Of a stretch of 64,000 bases of DNA, positions 23,277 to 31,954 are shown in pieces. Below the pieces are notes generated by a model, which worked only from the letters and a program-made list of their open reading frames with translations, was not told where the DNA came from and ran no database searches. Origin of the DNA: Achromobacter seleniivolatilans (GTDB lineage: Bacteria > Pseudomonadota > Gammaproteobacteria > Burkholderiales > Burkholderiaceae_B). Every line of letters begins with the position of its first letter. The stretch's first letter is position 1. Position numbers and translations under genes: made by a program. The stretch spans positions 1 through 64,000 of the forward strand of contig NZ_CP132977.1 of the NCBI RefSeq assembly GCF_030864005.1, in the 5' to 3' direction.

Positions 23277-24627
23277 CCTTACTGTTCAGCTTCTGTTGGC
23301 TTCGGTGGGCGGGCTCGTAGCCGCCATCGCCCTGGTAGGCATGACAGTGGCCGTCCTTCTCGACTGGCAATCGTCGGCCCTCGCTGAGATTGGGGTGAGG
23401 GACAATGCGCTGGATATTGCCGCGAGCGTCAAGTTCGACCCGTCTGGTTACCCGGTAGCCGTTGACCTACCCGATGACCTTGAAAAAATGTTTGATGGGT
23501 TGCCGAAAGACGCCACGTTCCGCATCCTCGATGCAACGGGCGCCGTCCTCATCACCGCCGCGCCGAGTCCTGCGCTGACGACAATCACCGCCCGCATGAC
23601 CGGGCCGCCAGAGGTCGGCACCCTTTTATTGGACGACGACTTCGCGTTTCGAGTGGCCACGGTGCCCATTGACCGCGCGCACGCCACGTTTTATGTCCAG
23701 ATGGCTCAGAGCGAACGACTGACATCCATGGTGCGACTCACCGACAGCAAGACCGCGCTCCAAGTCGTGATCATTACCTGCCTGCTGGCCGCCCTGGTCT
23801 TCGGCGTGGCCATTACCTTGACGCTCAAACGCATGTTGCAACCGCTGCTCGATGCGTCGACCGCCGCCTCGCAGATCTCAGCCCGCAATCTTAGCGAGCG
23901 AATCGACGCGGCCCCGCTGCCGCAAGAGCTCAGCCCCCTGATTGCCGCCTTCAACAGTGCGCTGGGTAGACTGGAAACGGGATATCGCGTCCAGCAGGAT
24001 TTCCTGGCAGCCGCGGCTCACGAATTGAAAACACCGCTGGCGCTGGTCAGGGCGGAGATTGAGTTGAGTGATATCCCCGCCAGAGAGGCGCTGTTGCAAG
24101 ACATCGACCTTATGAGCCGCCAGGTGCACCAACTGCTGCACCTGGCCGAGGCGAGCGAAACCCATAACTACGTGTTTGAACCATCGGACGCCAATGCGGT
24201 GCTGCTGGATGTCGTGCAGTATCTCGAGCGATTGGCAGAAAGGCACGAGGTCCGCATTGAGGCGCCGCCAGCCAGCACATCGTTTGAACTGGTCGCCGAT
24301 CGCGGCGCGCTCTTCACGCTGCTCAAGAACCTGATCGAAAACGCCATCCATCATGCCCCCTCGCATTCCGTTGTCGTTGTTCACTGGTCGGGGAAAAAGC
24401 TGCTTATCCAGGACGAAGGGCCGGGGATTGCACCTGGCAGCATGCCAAAGCTATTTGACCGCTTCTGGAGCGGCAAAACGGGCGCCCAAGAGGGCGCAGG
24501 CTTGGGGCTGTCGATCTGCAAAGAGATCGCGCTCGCCCACGGCTGGACCCTGAGCGCGCAGAACGCCTCCCCCCAGCCGGGAGCCGTCTTCACCGTCGAA
24601 ATGCCGCGCGGAAAACTCAAAGAGTAA
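23245..24627 (+). CDS. Sensor histidine kinase
   Basis: 460 aa from the ATG at 23245, inside the end of the regulator gene. Two membrane helices (~12-38 and ~175-200) enclose a periplasmic sensor region. A HAMP linker follows (LLDASTAASQISARNLSERI), then HisKA with phospho-acceptor H259 (AAAHELKTPLALV) and a HATPase domain (N-box NLIENAIHHAP, G1 DEGPGI, G2 GAGLGLSICKEIA). The signal is unknown; with a MipA partner, envelope or antimicrobial stress is a reasonable guess. No obvious defects. Confidence 0.93.
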   Translation: MRFKNPKVRRNLTVQLLLASVGGLVAAIALVGMTVAVLLDWQSSALAEIGVRDNALDIAASVKFDPSGYPVAVDLPDDLEKMFDGLPKDATFRILDATGAVLITAAPSPALTTITARMTGPPEVGTLLLDDDFAFRVATVPIDRAHATFYVQMAQSERLTSMVRLTDSKTALQVVIITCLLAALVFGVAITLTLKRMLQPLLDASTAASQISARNLSERIDAAPLPQELSPLIAAFNSALGRLETGYRVQQDFLAAAAHELKTPLALVRAEIELSDIPAREALLQDIDLMSRQVHQLLHLAEASETHNYVFEPSDANAVLLDVVQYLERLAERHEVRIEAPPASTSFELVADRGALFTLLKNLIENAIHHAPSHSVVVVHWSGKKLLIQDEGPGIAPGSMPKLFDRFWSGKTGAQEGAGLGLSICKEIALAHGWTLSAQNASPQPGAVFTVEMPRGKLKE

Positions 24628-24632
24628 CCTGC

Positions 24633-24792
24633 CATGACCCCATCCTCGGCGCAGGCCTGGTGGCCACTATCGCCTGCGCTAGCCGCGCGGCGCGCCGGCG
24701 TCGCCACCGCGGTCATCGAACGCGGCCAGAGGAGCGCGCGCGTCAGCGGCATCGGGGGGAGGAGGCTTACAGATAGCGCCAGCGGCCAGTGA
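24633..24792 (+). pseudogene. Fragment of a UbiH-like FAD hydroxylase, frameshifted
   Basis: One frame reads HDPILGAGLVATIACA. After a -1 shift near 24679 the next frame continues ALAARRAGVATAVIERGQ and then ARVSGIGG. Joined, this resembles the N-terminal FAD-binding fold of UbiH/COQ6-type hydroxylases (GAGLVG, then the VIE motif). It is less than 60 codons long and has no visible rest of the gene. It may be a scrap of chromosomal DNA or of older cargo between the kinase gene and the transfer region. No other gene is visible in 24628-24903. Confidence 0.4.
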
Positions 24793-24903
24793 GGTCATCC
24801 CCGTCGCCGCGATGGAAAAGGGAGCCTGATTATGTTGGAGCGGCGCCGCGCTGCCAGATGGGACGCACGACGCGTGCCAAGACTATGTGGGCTGACGCTG
24901 TAC

Positions 24904-25404
24904 TCAGCTTTCGGCTTGGGAGGCGCTCTTCAGAGCGGCGCGATAGTCAGCAATGATCAAATCAAGGACTTTGAACTCCCCAAGATGGGTGCTTTCCTTG
25001 CAATAGACCAAGAACTTTAGCCGCGTGGATAGATCCACCGGCGACACGCCATCGTGCCTGCATGGCAGGCGGCCGCCATGAAGGGGCGAACGATATGCTT
25101 CAGCAGAGGCGGCCTGCTCAGGAGTCAGCCAGTATTGGAACTCAGCTTTGGGTCCGACGTCCGCCACCAACCTCTTGCTAATACGGCCGGCTCCGGCCTG
25201 CGACGACAGTACACGATGAACATCATCGGGCTTCATCCTCGTCATCGTCCGTACGAGCTTCCCCGGGACGGCATTTTCTCTTCCTACCGCGCGATCCAGG
25301 AGGAAGAGCATCACCTGCGCAGTCTTAGACTGGCGCGGCACTGGATCAGCTGGCGCATCCAACCCGCTCGGTGCAGATCGCGCAAGTAGCAAAGGACCAA
25401 CCAT
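24904..25404 (-). CDS. Hypothetical protein, 166 aa
   Basis: ATG 25404 is chosen because the longer frame (to 25830) is antisense-like within the upstream gene and has no coding character. Soluble, with helical segments (QSKTAQVMLFLLDRAVGREN; LKFLVYCKESTHLGEFKVLDLIIADYRAALKSA). The middle (DDVHRVLSSQAGAGRISKRLV) could form a winged-helix-like core, but no family is recognised. It starts 5 nt after the secreted cysteine-rich gene, so the two form an operon behind the operator at 26037. Last minus-strand gene of the transfer block. Confidence 0.6.
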   Translation of the reverse strand: MVGPLLLARSAPSGLDAPADPVPRQSKTAQVMLFLLDRAVGRENAVPGKLVRTMTRMKPDDVHRVLSSQAGAGRISKRLVADVGPKAEFQYWLTPEQAASAEAYRSPLHGGRLPCRHDGVSPVDLSTRLKFLVYCKESTHLGEFKVLDLIIADYRAALKSASQAES

Positions 25405-25409
25405 CAGAG

Positions 25410-25979
25410 TTACGGCTGGATGCAGAGTGCTGTTCGCACGAACGGGGTGATGGGCTGGGTGCCCTCCCCGGAACCGGACTGGAACGAGCCATAAGACATG
25501 GGGGTGAACACCCCAGCGGGACAAGTGGTGGACGTCCAACATCCGCCCCCCGGCTGGCATACCTGAAAGCCATACCGAGGCGCGTCCTCGTAACCGCTCA
25601 TCGTATAGAGCACAGTGCCACGAGCGACGGTAGGCAACACGACACATTCTCCCTGAATGTCCGACCAGGGATCTGCCTGGGACACACCATTCGTGAATGT
25701 CTTCACCAGTCGCGTTTGGAAGCGGGCCCCGGCATAGCCGGCGCCGCATCCCCAGGTAACGGTCTCTGTGCGAGCATTCGCGATCGAGACCGGAATTTGC
25801 TGCCGCACCGACTCGACATCTTGGGACCACGGAGCCTTCGAGTTCCCCACGGCAGCCCCAGGGCCCGTCGAGTCATCCCGCGGCAACTGGGTCGTGTCCG
25901 CTGCCCAGGCGCACGCCAGGCTACTGCTCATGAACAGGACGAAAGCCGCACGAAGCTGTCGGCCGAATTTTGATTGCAT
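25410..25979 (-). CDS. Secreted cysteine-containing protein
   Basis: 189 aa with a clear signal peptide (LRAAFVLFMSSSLACAWA) and a mature region with six cysteines (WGCGAGYAG, GECVVLP, QVCQPGGGCW, TTCPAGVF, ALCIQP), so it is probably disulfide-bonded in the periplasm or on the surface. Pattern and size are reminiscent of small exported proteins next to conjugation genes (for example exclusion or mating-pair factors), but no family is recognised. The 10-6-10 site at 26037 is 58 nt upstream of its ATG. Confidence 0.65.
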   Translation of the reverse strand: MQSKFGRQLRAAFVLFMSSSLACAWAADTTQLPRDDSTGPGAAVGNSKAPWSQDVESVRQQIPVSIANARTETVTWGCGAGYAGARFQTRLVKTFTNGVSQADPWSDIQGECVVLPTVARGTVLYTMSGYEDAPRYGFQVCQPGGGCWTSTTCPAGVFTPMSYGSFQSGSGEGTQPITPFVRTALCIQP

Positions 25980-26036
25980 GGTAGTGCACCTCGAAATCGA
26001 ATCAGTTGTCCGCAGACTGGCTAACTCTATTACTCG

Positions 26037-26062
26037 TTATGAATCATATGTATTGTACATAC
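26037..26062. promoter_or_regulatory. 10-6-10 operator-like site upstream of the 25979 gene
   Basis: TTATGAATCA (26037-26046, 9/10 to the perfect half-site), 6 nt, TTGTACATAC (26053-26062, 6/10). TACAAT on the minus strand lies near the dyad and could be the -10 box. It lies in the 171-bp gap between dotO and the 25979 gene. Confidence 0.5.
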
Positions 26063-26150
26063 CTGCAATTCGAAGCCGCAGCACTCGGACGTGCAATTTC
26101 CCTATGCAAACCCGCTCTGAAACTCCGATTCATCGGAGTCTTTGCATGCT

Positions 26151-29100
26151 TCAGGCCGCGAGTTTTTCCAGTGCCCGCGCCGCGATCTCGCGGCCAACCG
26201 TTACCGTAAGCCCCCCGTCCTCGACGGCCTCATCCTCACCCATGCGCAGCTTTCGCGCTTCAATCAGCGTCCGGGCAGATCCACTGGGTAGCTGATCCGT
26301 AAGCGCGAGCAACGCTTGCCAATAGTCGCCGCCCAGCTGCTTTGTCGTCTCCGCGCGCACCGCCGCATCAATCGCTGAGCTGTTAAAGGCCCACAGTTCC
26401 AGAGGCGAGGCCGTGTGATAAAGCAGTTGGCTCACGACGCCTTTCACCGTCTTAAATACGGCAAAGATCGGGCTGCCCTTTGGGGTGGGGCCCAAGCACT
26501 TCGTCATGATGCATCGGCGCTCGGAGTCCGTGAGGTTGAAAGCCTCTTGCACTTCGCGCCCCTCTTCCTCGCTGCCGGCGCCCAAGATAAACACCGATGC
26601 CATAGACTTCAACATTGCGGGAGGTACGTCGCTAAACTGCTGCGTCACCAGGAAAGGGAACACCTGGTACTTTCGACCCGTCCGGTAGTCAGAGTCGATC
26701 AGCTCCAGCAGTGGTCCCACGCCTTTCGCAAAATGGAACTCGTCATACTCGAGGAACTTCGGAGAGGTGTAGATCTCACGAACCCGAGTCTCGTGATAGC
26801 GCAGGTACCGCGGCGGGCATGTCGTCGCAAGCTCGTCCCATCGCAAAAAGTAGTTCCGAGCCCCCACATTGCGGCCAAACATCATCATCACCGCGGCGCG
26901 CCGACGGGATTCCTCATCTTCTCCGCCAGAGACCAATTCTTCTAGGTCGATCGCCACAACGCGCGCATCGTCCAGGTCAAACTGGGTCACCGTGGACAGC
27001 AGCGCGTAATCGGCTGCGGCGGCACCAATAGCCCGCGTGAATACAGCAAGGATGGACTCACCCGAGGGTGTGGGCGTCGGTTCGCCCGGACGATCATATT
27101 GGTCGCGCACAGACTGCGACCGCGCTGCGGTGATCAGATCGTAGAGGACAGGCACCGCATAGCGTTGCACGACGACTGCCTCGTGTACTTTGCCATGGTC
27201 GAACAGCTCATCGACCAGGTCATAAACGCGGCGTCCTTCCGACTTCAACCCCAGGTCGTCCATCACGCGCGTCATTTCAGGATGGTTGGCCCGTTGCCAA
27301 CGCTTCACCTCGGGGCTGTTGCGCGAAAAAAGCTCGAAGACCGCATCAATCACGGCACCGATGAACTTGCCGCTCTCCGGCCCAAGATTTGGGGCCATAG
27401 CCGCAATAACAAAGCGCTGGAAATCGCGTTCGCGTTCGGTGGGCCGATCAAAGCCCAACTGCGTATCGAAAGGATTGCTCGCATACTTCGATTCGTTTCT
27501 TACCCGTACAGAAACTGCCTGATGACGCTTATGTGCAGGCAGGATTGAGCGCAGAAGGGCAATGTTCAGGGCCGAACTCATCCCGAAGTCTGTGATGGTG
27601 ATGTAAGGCAGATCCTGGAGGCCCGGACCCATCGCAACACTAAAGTTCAGCGAATTCAGCAGAAGGGATTTCCCGCGCCCGGGGGGCGCGATCACGCACC
27701 CACCAGTGTTTGCCTGGAGCGTCGAGCCAAACGCGATAGGAAAGAGCTTGCCGAACTCCGTACGCAGTAGCAGTTCCCCAATACGCCATGGTGAGGCAGC
27801 GCGAAAAACCGGAAGCGCTCGTACCGCGGCGGCCAACGGGGTTGGTACAAAGGGGACAGGGGACCGCGAAGCGACCCCAGGGGCAGCGGCCAAACACAGC
27901 TCTGCCGGCGCGCCTGATTCGTTACTGACGGTGCTCCCACCCCAATTCTGAACCTTGCTCTTCAATTGCGACGCGCGCGCAAAGGATTCCGATTCAGACT
28001 TGTGAGACCAGGTCGTGAAGACGCCACGAAGCGCAACGGCCTTTGATCGATGTGCGCGCAGGTGGTCCCAAGCCTGTTTGATGGACCGGTTGTAATCTCC
28101 CATCCCGCCAAGGAACGCCGCCATCGTCGAGCTGGCCTTTTTGTATCGCTCTCCATCAGGATATAGCTCAAACGACACCGCGTAGGGAAGGCGGCTGCCA
28201 TCACTGGAACCAACGTCGCTCACGCTTCGAGCGAGTACGTTGAACCCCGGGGCCGGGTCCTCCGCCGGGAATACATCCAACGAGAAGCCTACGTGGGTCG
28301 TACCTTCTCGAGTGACCCCTTCGTAGTCTTTGAAGAATTCAATGCTGGGGGCAGTCAGAAGTTGTCGTCCAAGGCCTAGCGGAAGTAGGTCGGCAGCGTC
28401 AGTGCTACGGGCGCCGGCCGTCGCAGCTCCCCCCTTTCCTCCCAGTAGCGCCGGCGTCCAACCTTCCGGTGGTGACCGCCCATCCAGGAACGAACGCAGA
28501 ACGGGCAAGGTCTCCGAAGATGGCATTACATCACCGATCAGCCCAATACCTGACTCGTGATCGGTCAGGTTCTTCATGAGCGTTGTCATGGCTGCTTCGT
28601 GGCGCATCGCCATCAACGGTGGGATGCCAATAGCATTCTGGGAAAACTGCGAATTAGCTCCACGAATCGCGTCGCGCCCGAGCCCCGCCTTCACCTTTGC
28701 GATCTCGTCAGCAGCTCTCTCGGCTTCGTCGGCGGACAGGCCGCTGCGCAACGTGAACAAGCCCAACACAATGCTCTCGTCAACGATGACACCCGAGAGG
28801 GCGCGGGCCTTCCGCTCCAACCAGACCTTCATCCGCTCGCCAGCTCCCATCCGACGGGCCGTCGCAAGAGCGGGCTGAAAGGCCTTCTTCAGGACATCAG
28901 GCGCGCCTTCCGGATCGGACCGAAACCCGACCACAATCCGATGCTGTCGAGCCGCCCCAGGGCCCAACACATGCTCGAGTGCGACCTCCAGCTTTTCCGC
29001 GAGCGCGTCAAACTCCTCCACTCCGATGTAACGCCCTCGCCCTTCGATTCTGATGTACGACACCAAGTCCCGACTTTTCGTGATGAGCGTCTTATCGTCG

Positions 29101-29267
29101 AACGTCGATACAAGCGAGATCGCGCCTTCGGCATCATTGCGCCAAACCATGCTGATGAAGTGCAAGATGGCAGATTCAATGCTGTCACGTTTCATCGTGC
29201 AGGCGATCAGAAACAGGATCTGCATCACGATCAAGAGGACGATAAGAACAATCGCGGTGGTACTCAC
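26151..29267 (-). CDS. dotO: Type IVB secretion ATPase DotO/IcmB (TraU-like)
   Basis: 1038 aa, the size of IcmB/TraU. An N-terminal hydrophobic helix (VLIVLLIVMQILFLIACTM) is followed by a long VirB4-like N-domain. The Walker A motif is APPGRGKSLLLNS (~residue 525), and LEYDEFHFAKG (~840) is the Walker B-like segment. DotO is the VirB4-type hexameric ATPase at the base of Dot/Icm and IncI transfer machines and powers substrate export. It is the last gene of the operon that starts near 38081. TraV/W/X/Y homologues are not downstream here; unrelated secreted genes are. Confidence 0.92.
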   Translation of the reverse strand: MSTTAIVLIVLLIVMQILFLIACTMKRDSIESAILHFISMVWRNDAEGAISLVSTFDDKTLITKSRDLVSYIRIEGRGRYIGVEEFDALAEKLEVALEHVLGPGAARQHRIVVGFRSDPEGAPDVLKKAFQPALATARRMGAGERMKVWLERKARALSGVIVDESIVLGLFTLRSGLSADEAERAADEIAKVKAGLGRDAIRGANSQFSQNAIGIPPLMAMRHEAAMTTLMKNLTDHESGIGLIGDVMPSSETLPVLRSFLDGRSPPEGWTPALLGGKGGAATAGARSTDAADLLPLGLGRQLLTAPSIEFFKDYEGVTREGTTHVGFSLDVFPAEDPAPGFNVLARSVSDVGSSDGSRLPYAVSFELYPDGERYKKASSTMAAFLGGMGDYNRSIKQAWDHLRAHRSKAVALRGVFTTWSHKSESESFARASQLKSKVQNWGGSTVSNESGAPAELCLAAAPGVASRSPVPFVPTPLAAAVRALPVFRAASPWRIGELLLRTEFGKLFPIAFGSTLQANTGGCVIAPPGRGKSLLLNSLNFSVAMGPGLQDLPYITITDFGMSSALNIALLRSILPAHKRHQAVSVRVRNESKYASNPFDTQLGFDRPTERERDFQRFVIAAMAPNLGPESGKFIGAVIDAVFELFSRNSPEVKRWQRANHPEMTRVMDDLGLKSEGRRVYDLVDELFDHGKVHEAVVVQRYAVPVLYDLITAARSQSVRDQYDRPGEPTPTPSGESILAVFTRAIGAAAADYALLSTVTQFDLDDARVVAIDLEELVSGGEDEESRRRAAVMMMFGRNVGARNYFLRWDELATTCPPRYLRYHETRVREIYTSPKFLEYDEFHFAKGVGPLLELIDSDYRTGRKYQVFPFLVTQQFSDVPPAMLKSMASVFILGAGSEEEGREVQEAFNLTDSERRCIMTKCLGPTPKGSPIFAVFKTVKGVVSQLLYHTASPLELWAFNSSAIDAAVRAETTKQLGGDYWQALLALTDQLPSGSARTLIEARKLRMGEDEAVEDGGLTVTVGREIAARALEKLAA

Positions 29268-29292
29268 TGGGGTGGACCTTAAACGTCAAAAA

Positions 29293-29568
29293 CTAGTTGA
29301 CCGCAGCGTTGCGGGACTTTGCAACATCACGAAGGGGAAGCACGTTCAGGATGGAATCCTGCGAGGGTTGCTGGCCATCCAGCGCGAGGTATAGCTTCGT
29401 CAACGCAACCACGGCGCCAACCGCGTCCTCCATGGCCACACACTCATCCAGTCGCGACTGCGTTCCGGCATCTGCGCGCCGAAACCGCTCCGCCAGGCCG
29501 TCAAACGGGCTGACAGCTTCGTCGTTGGGTTCAAACGAGAACTTCGGAAGGCGGGGGAGCGTGCTCAT
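29293..29568 (-). CDS. Small transfer-operon protein, 91 aa
   Basis: ATG overlaps the stop of the upstream 419-aa gene (ATGA) and ends 25 nt before dotO. Soluble, helical in the second half (VAMEDAVGAVVALTKLYLAL). No family is recognised. Its position between a large unknown protein and dotO and its tight coupling suggest a small component or chaperone of the ATPase complex, but this is inference. Confidence 0.6.
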   Translation of the reverse strand: MSTLPRLPKFSFEPNDEAVSPFDGLAERFRRADAGTQSRLDECVAMEDAVGAVVALTKLYLALDGQQPSQDSILNVLPLRDVAKSRNAAVN

Positions 29569-30824
29569 TGCGCTTGTCCTGGGCCGCCTACCGGATACTG
29601 AAATCCTTCCAGCTCCCAGAAACGTTGAGCCCTTTGCAAATCTCCATCTTGCAGTCGTAGCACGATGGAGCCTTCTCCGAATGACTCAACATGCAGCCCG
29701 TCTTTATGCGCACGCAGCGCCAGCTCGTGCATCAACGCCCTGTCCATAGCACGTAGCCATATGCTCCACACGTCGGCCTGCGTCACGTCCCGATCAGCCA
29801 CATGGCGCGCGGTGGCCAGCGCCAGCCAATGACAGTGGGCGACCAGGCCGAATGCGTATGAAAGCGACCGCTCAGCGCGTTCAATCAAAGCGTCGGGTAG
29901 CAGCGCGCGCGACGGAAGCGGTCGGGTTCCGTCTTCGTCGACGAGAAAGCCGTCGGCTTGGATCTCCATAAATTCGGACAAAGAGGCAAGCTCCGGTTGC
30001 GAAAACCAGCCCCTGCGGCGCGCGTTGCGCCCCCCCTCGAAGCCGAGCGCCGCCAGCGTGACGGGCGAAGGATCGTCACATCCCTCCCGCAATGCGGCAT
30101 CGGCTCGAACGAGGCACGGGCGAGCGAGCATTTCTTCAAGTACCGGCACACCGGCTGTCCCCTGCACATTCACCCAGTTCTTGCCAACGGGGAATTGCAT
30201 CTGCAGCATTTGGCGCGCATACGCCATTCGGTTGAAACGCAACGTCACGAAACGTGTGCCAGGCCCAAGCGGCCAATCACCCCATTGTGGAATCGCGCGC
30301 GCCTGGTAGGCGGAAGTCAGGACATCTCTCTGGCTGGGGAAGCTTTCCACGCCGCTGAGAGGCCCACGGGGAAGACCTTTACCGATATCCTGGTATAGGT
30401 AGTCCCCCTTCAAGCCATGTACCCATCGATACGCAGAGCCCTGCCCATAGGCCGATGCGGCCGCGCGCAGCGCGCGATCCAACACGCCCGCCACGTGGGC
30501 AGCCGCACCGTCCGACAACCGCCCATCAGGTTGAACATCCAGCCCCAGATCGCGGGCGATCTCTTGAGCACTGGGCCCAACAAAGGCAGAGCAGCGAAAA
30601 TTTCTCCTGCGCCGCAGGGGCTCATCCGCGGACCCTAGGTTGGTAATCCACAGCACGGCCGGATCCAGATCCCCAATCTGCTTGAACCTGCTCACCTCCC
30701 CATCGGGAAGAAAGGCCTTTCCACCAGTGGCCAAGTTCGGTTCGTCAAACTGCACGAACCCGGAAAGTGGAACGACCCCAGCATCTGCACGAGCTGCCGC
30801 TGCCTCATCACCAATGATTGCCAT
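29565..30824 (-). CDS. Transfer-operon protein, 419 aa (TraT position)
   Basis: A soluble protein without signal or membrane segments, in the place where R64 has traT/traS upstream of traU(dotO). Distinct parts include GFVQFDEPNLATGG near the N-terminus, RFVTLRFNRMAYARQML in the middle and a long helical C-terminal half (IERAERSLSYAFGLVAHCHW). No enzymatic motif is visible. Because it is locked between icmD and dotO in one operon it is probably needed for conjugation. Identity with TraT is a guess from gene order only. Confidence 0.6.
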   Translation of the reverse strand: MAIIGDEAAAARADAGVVPLSGFVQFDEPNLATGGKAFLPDGEVSRFKQIGDLDPAVLWITNLGSADEPLRRRRNFRCSAFVGPSAQEIARDLGLDVQPDGRLSDGAAAHVAGVLDRALRAAASAYGQGSAYRWVHGLKGDYLYQDIGKGLPRGPLSGVESFPSQRDVLTSAYQARAIPQWGDWPLGPGTRFVTLRFNRMAYARQMLQMQFPVGKNWVNVQGTAGVPVLEEMLARPCLVRADAALREGCDDPSPVTLAALGFEGGRNARRRGWFSQPELASLSEFMEIQADGFLVDEDGTRPLPSRALLPDALIERAERSLSYAFGLVAHCHWLALATARHVADRDVTQADVWSIWLRAMDRALMHELALRAHKDGLHVESFGEGSIVLRLQDGDLQRAQRFWELEGFQYPVGGPGQAQ

Positions 30825-30836
30825 TGTCCTAACCCC

Positions 30837-31493
30837 TCACTTCGGCTCGGCATCGCCGGGACCGTCAACCATCAAACGACGTGTGGACTGCGTCAGCTCG
30901 GTCCACCTGTCACAGTTCATAAACTCACCATGGGATTGGCCAACTTCGGCCTGCAGCTTTTGCATGAGAGCAGGAGAGAAAACCAGCCGTAGTTCAGTCA
31001 CGTCCCGCATTGCATACTCGCCATCCGACAGAAATCCCATGGCCTCGCGATAGGCTGGAGCCCTCATGGACCCGTATCCGTGCTTCGCGTCGTACATGCG
31101 TGCTTGAAGACGCTGTGAAACCTGCATTGCCCGCTCCCGTTCACTCGGATCCTCCAGTGCTACCGCAAGCGCCCAGTGCAGCAGGTTCATGTCCGTCGCG
31201 CAGATCTCCGGAACAACTGCAACAAGGCTCTGTGTCGCCATGTCCCGCCCGCGATTACTCGAATCCTTCTCCCCCGCAGTTGAATAGCTGGCGCACAGTT
31301 CACACTGATGCTTCTTGCTCTCGGCGTCAGCAGAAATTGCGAGAGCCGTCGGAACGGCAATCCCGCAGCTCTCACACCGGACCGTGAGCGGACCAGTCGA
31401 AGAAGCACTCGCCTCTGGATTTGATGCCTTCGGCCGCCGCATCGCGGCAACGGCCGAAGGCCCTCGGCGGATGGACAAAAACAGATCCTTCAC
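30837..31493 (-). CDS. Zinc-ribbon transfer-operon protein, 218 aa
   Basis: GTG start at 31493, chosen for AGGAG 8 nt upstream; the open frame beyond it overlaps icmD. Residues ~35-70 hold two CxxC pairs (RCESCGIAV and QCELCAS) spaced as in a zinc ribbon. The rest is helical (NLLHWALAVALEDPSERERAMQ, ELRLVFSPALMQKLQAEVG). It lies between icmD and the 419-aa gene. A metal-binding cytoplasmic protein of this kind is not a standard Dot/Icm core part that I can name. It may contact DNA or a partner ATPase. Confidence 0.6.
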   Translation of the reverse strand: MKDLFLSIRRGPSAVAAMRRPKASNPEASASSTGPLTVRCESCGIAVPTALAISADAESKKHQCELCASYSTAGEKDSSNRGRDMATQSLVAVVPEICATDMNLLHWALAVALEDPSERERAMQVSQRLQARMYDAKHGYGSMRAPAYREAMGFLSDGEYAMRDVTELRLVFSPALMQKLQAEVGQSHGEFMNCDRWTELTQSTRRLMVDGPGDAEPK

Positions 31494-31525
31494 AGCACAG
31501 ACTCCTGGGAGAACGTCAGCTCGGC

Positions 31526-31885
31526 CTAGAACAGGCTCTTGCCGACGTCCCCTGATGTGGCGCCGAACGTTTCGTTCACCGAAGCGATCACAAAGCCCAG
31601 GACGATCAGCCCGCACCCGGCTCCCATCGCCGTCAAGATGCGCCCGACGCTGATATCTTCGCCGCGGTCACCAGCCTTTTTGCGCATGAGATTGAATCCG
31701 TAGATCACGGCCGCGACCCCAGCAAGGACGGCGCCGATGATCAGCACTTGCGTGCCCACCTTGGCCAGGTCGATCGTCCGATTGCCGACATCGATCAGGT
31801 CGGCGCGCGCAGTGGCCATGAGGGCCAGTTGAGCTACCGCAACGGCAAGGCTCCGAGCCGTGCCAGACTTCCAGATTTTCTTCAT
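31526..31885 (-). CDS. icmD: IcmD/DotP-like (TraR-like) inner membrane protein
   Basis: 119 aa from the ATG at 31885. A signal-like helix (SLAVAVAQLALMATARA), then two transmembrane segments (VLIIGAVLAGVAAVIYGFNLM and ILTAMGAGCGLIVLGFVIA) joined by a short charged loop (RKKAGDRGEDIS). This matches IcmD/TraR in size, topology and gene position. It is part of the inner membrane section of the type IVB channel. It lies 69 nt after the icmC-like gene. Confidence 0.8.
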   Translation of the reverse strand: MKKIWKSGTARSLAVAVAQLALMATARADLIDVGNRTIDLAKVGTQVLIIGAVLAGVAAVIYGFNLMRKKAGDRGEDISVGRILTAMGAGCGLIVLGFVIASVNETFGATSGDVGKSLF

Positions 31886-31954
31886 GTTTCCTTCCTTAAA
31901 ATGCCCGTGTTCCCGGGCGATAGTTCTACTGAATCGCACAACTTCGAATTCCGT

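Noticed and set aside
25405..25830. N-terminal extension of the 24904 gene
   Set aside because: It overlaps a secreted cysteine-containing gene in another frame and reads as Arg/Cys/His-rich shadow sequence.
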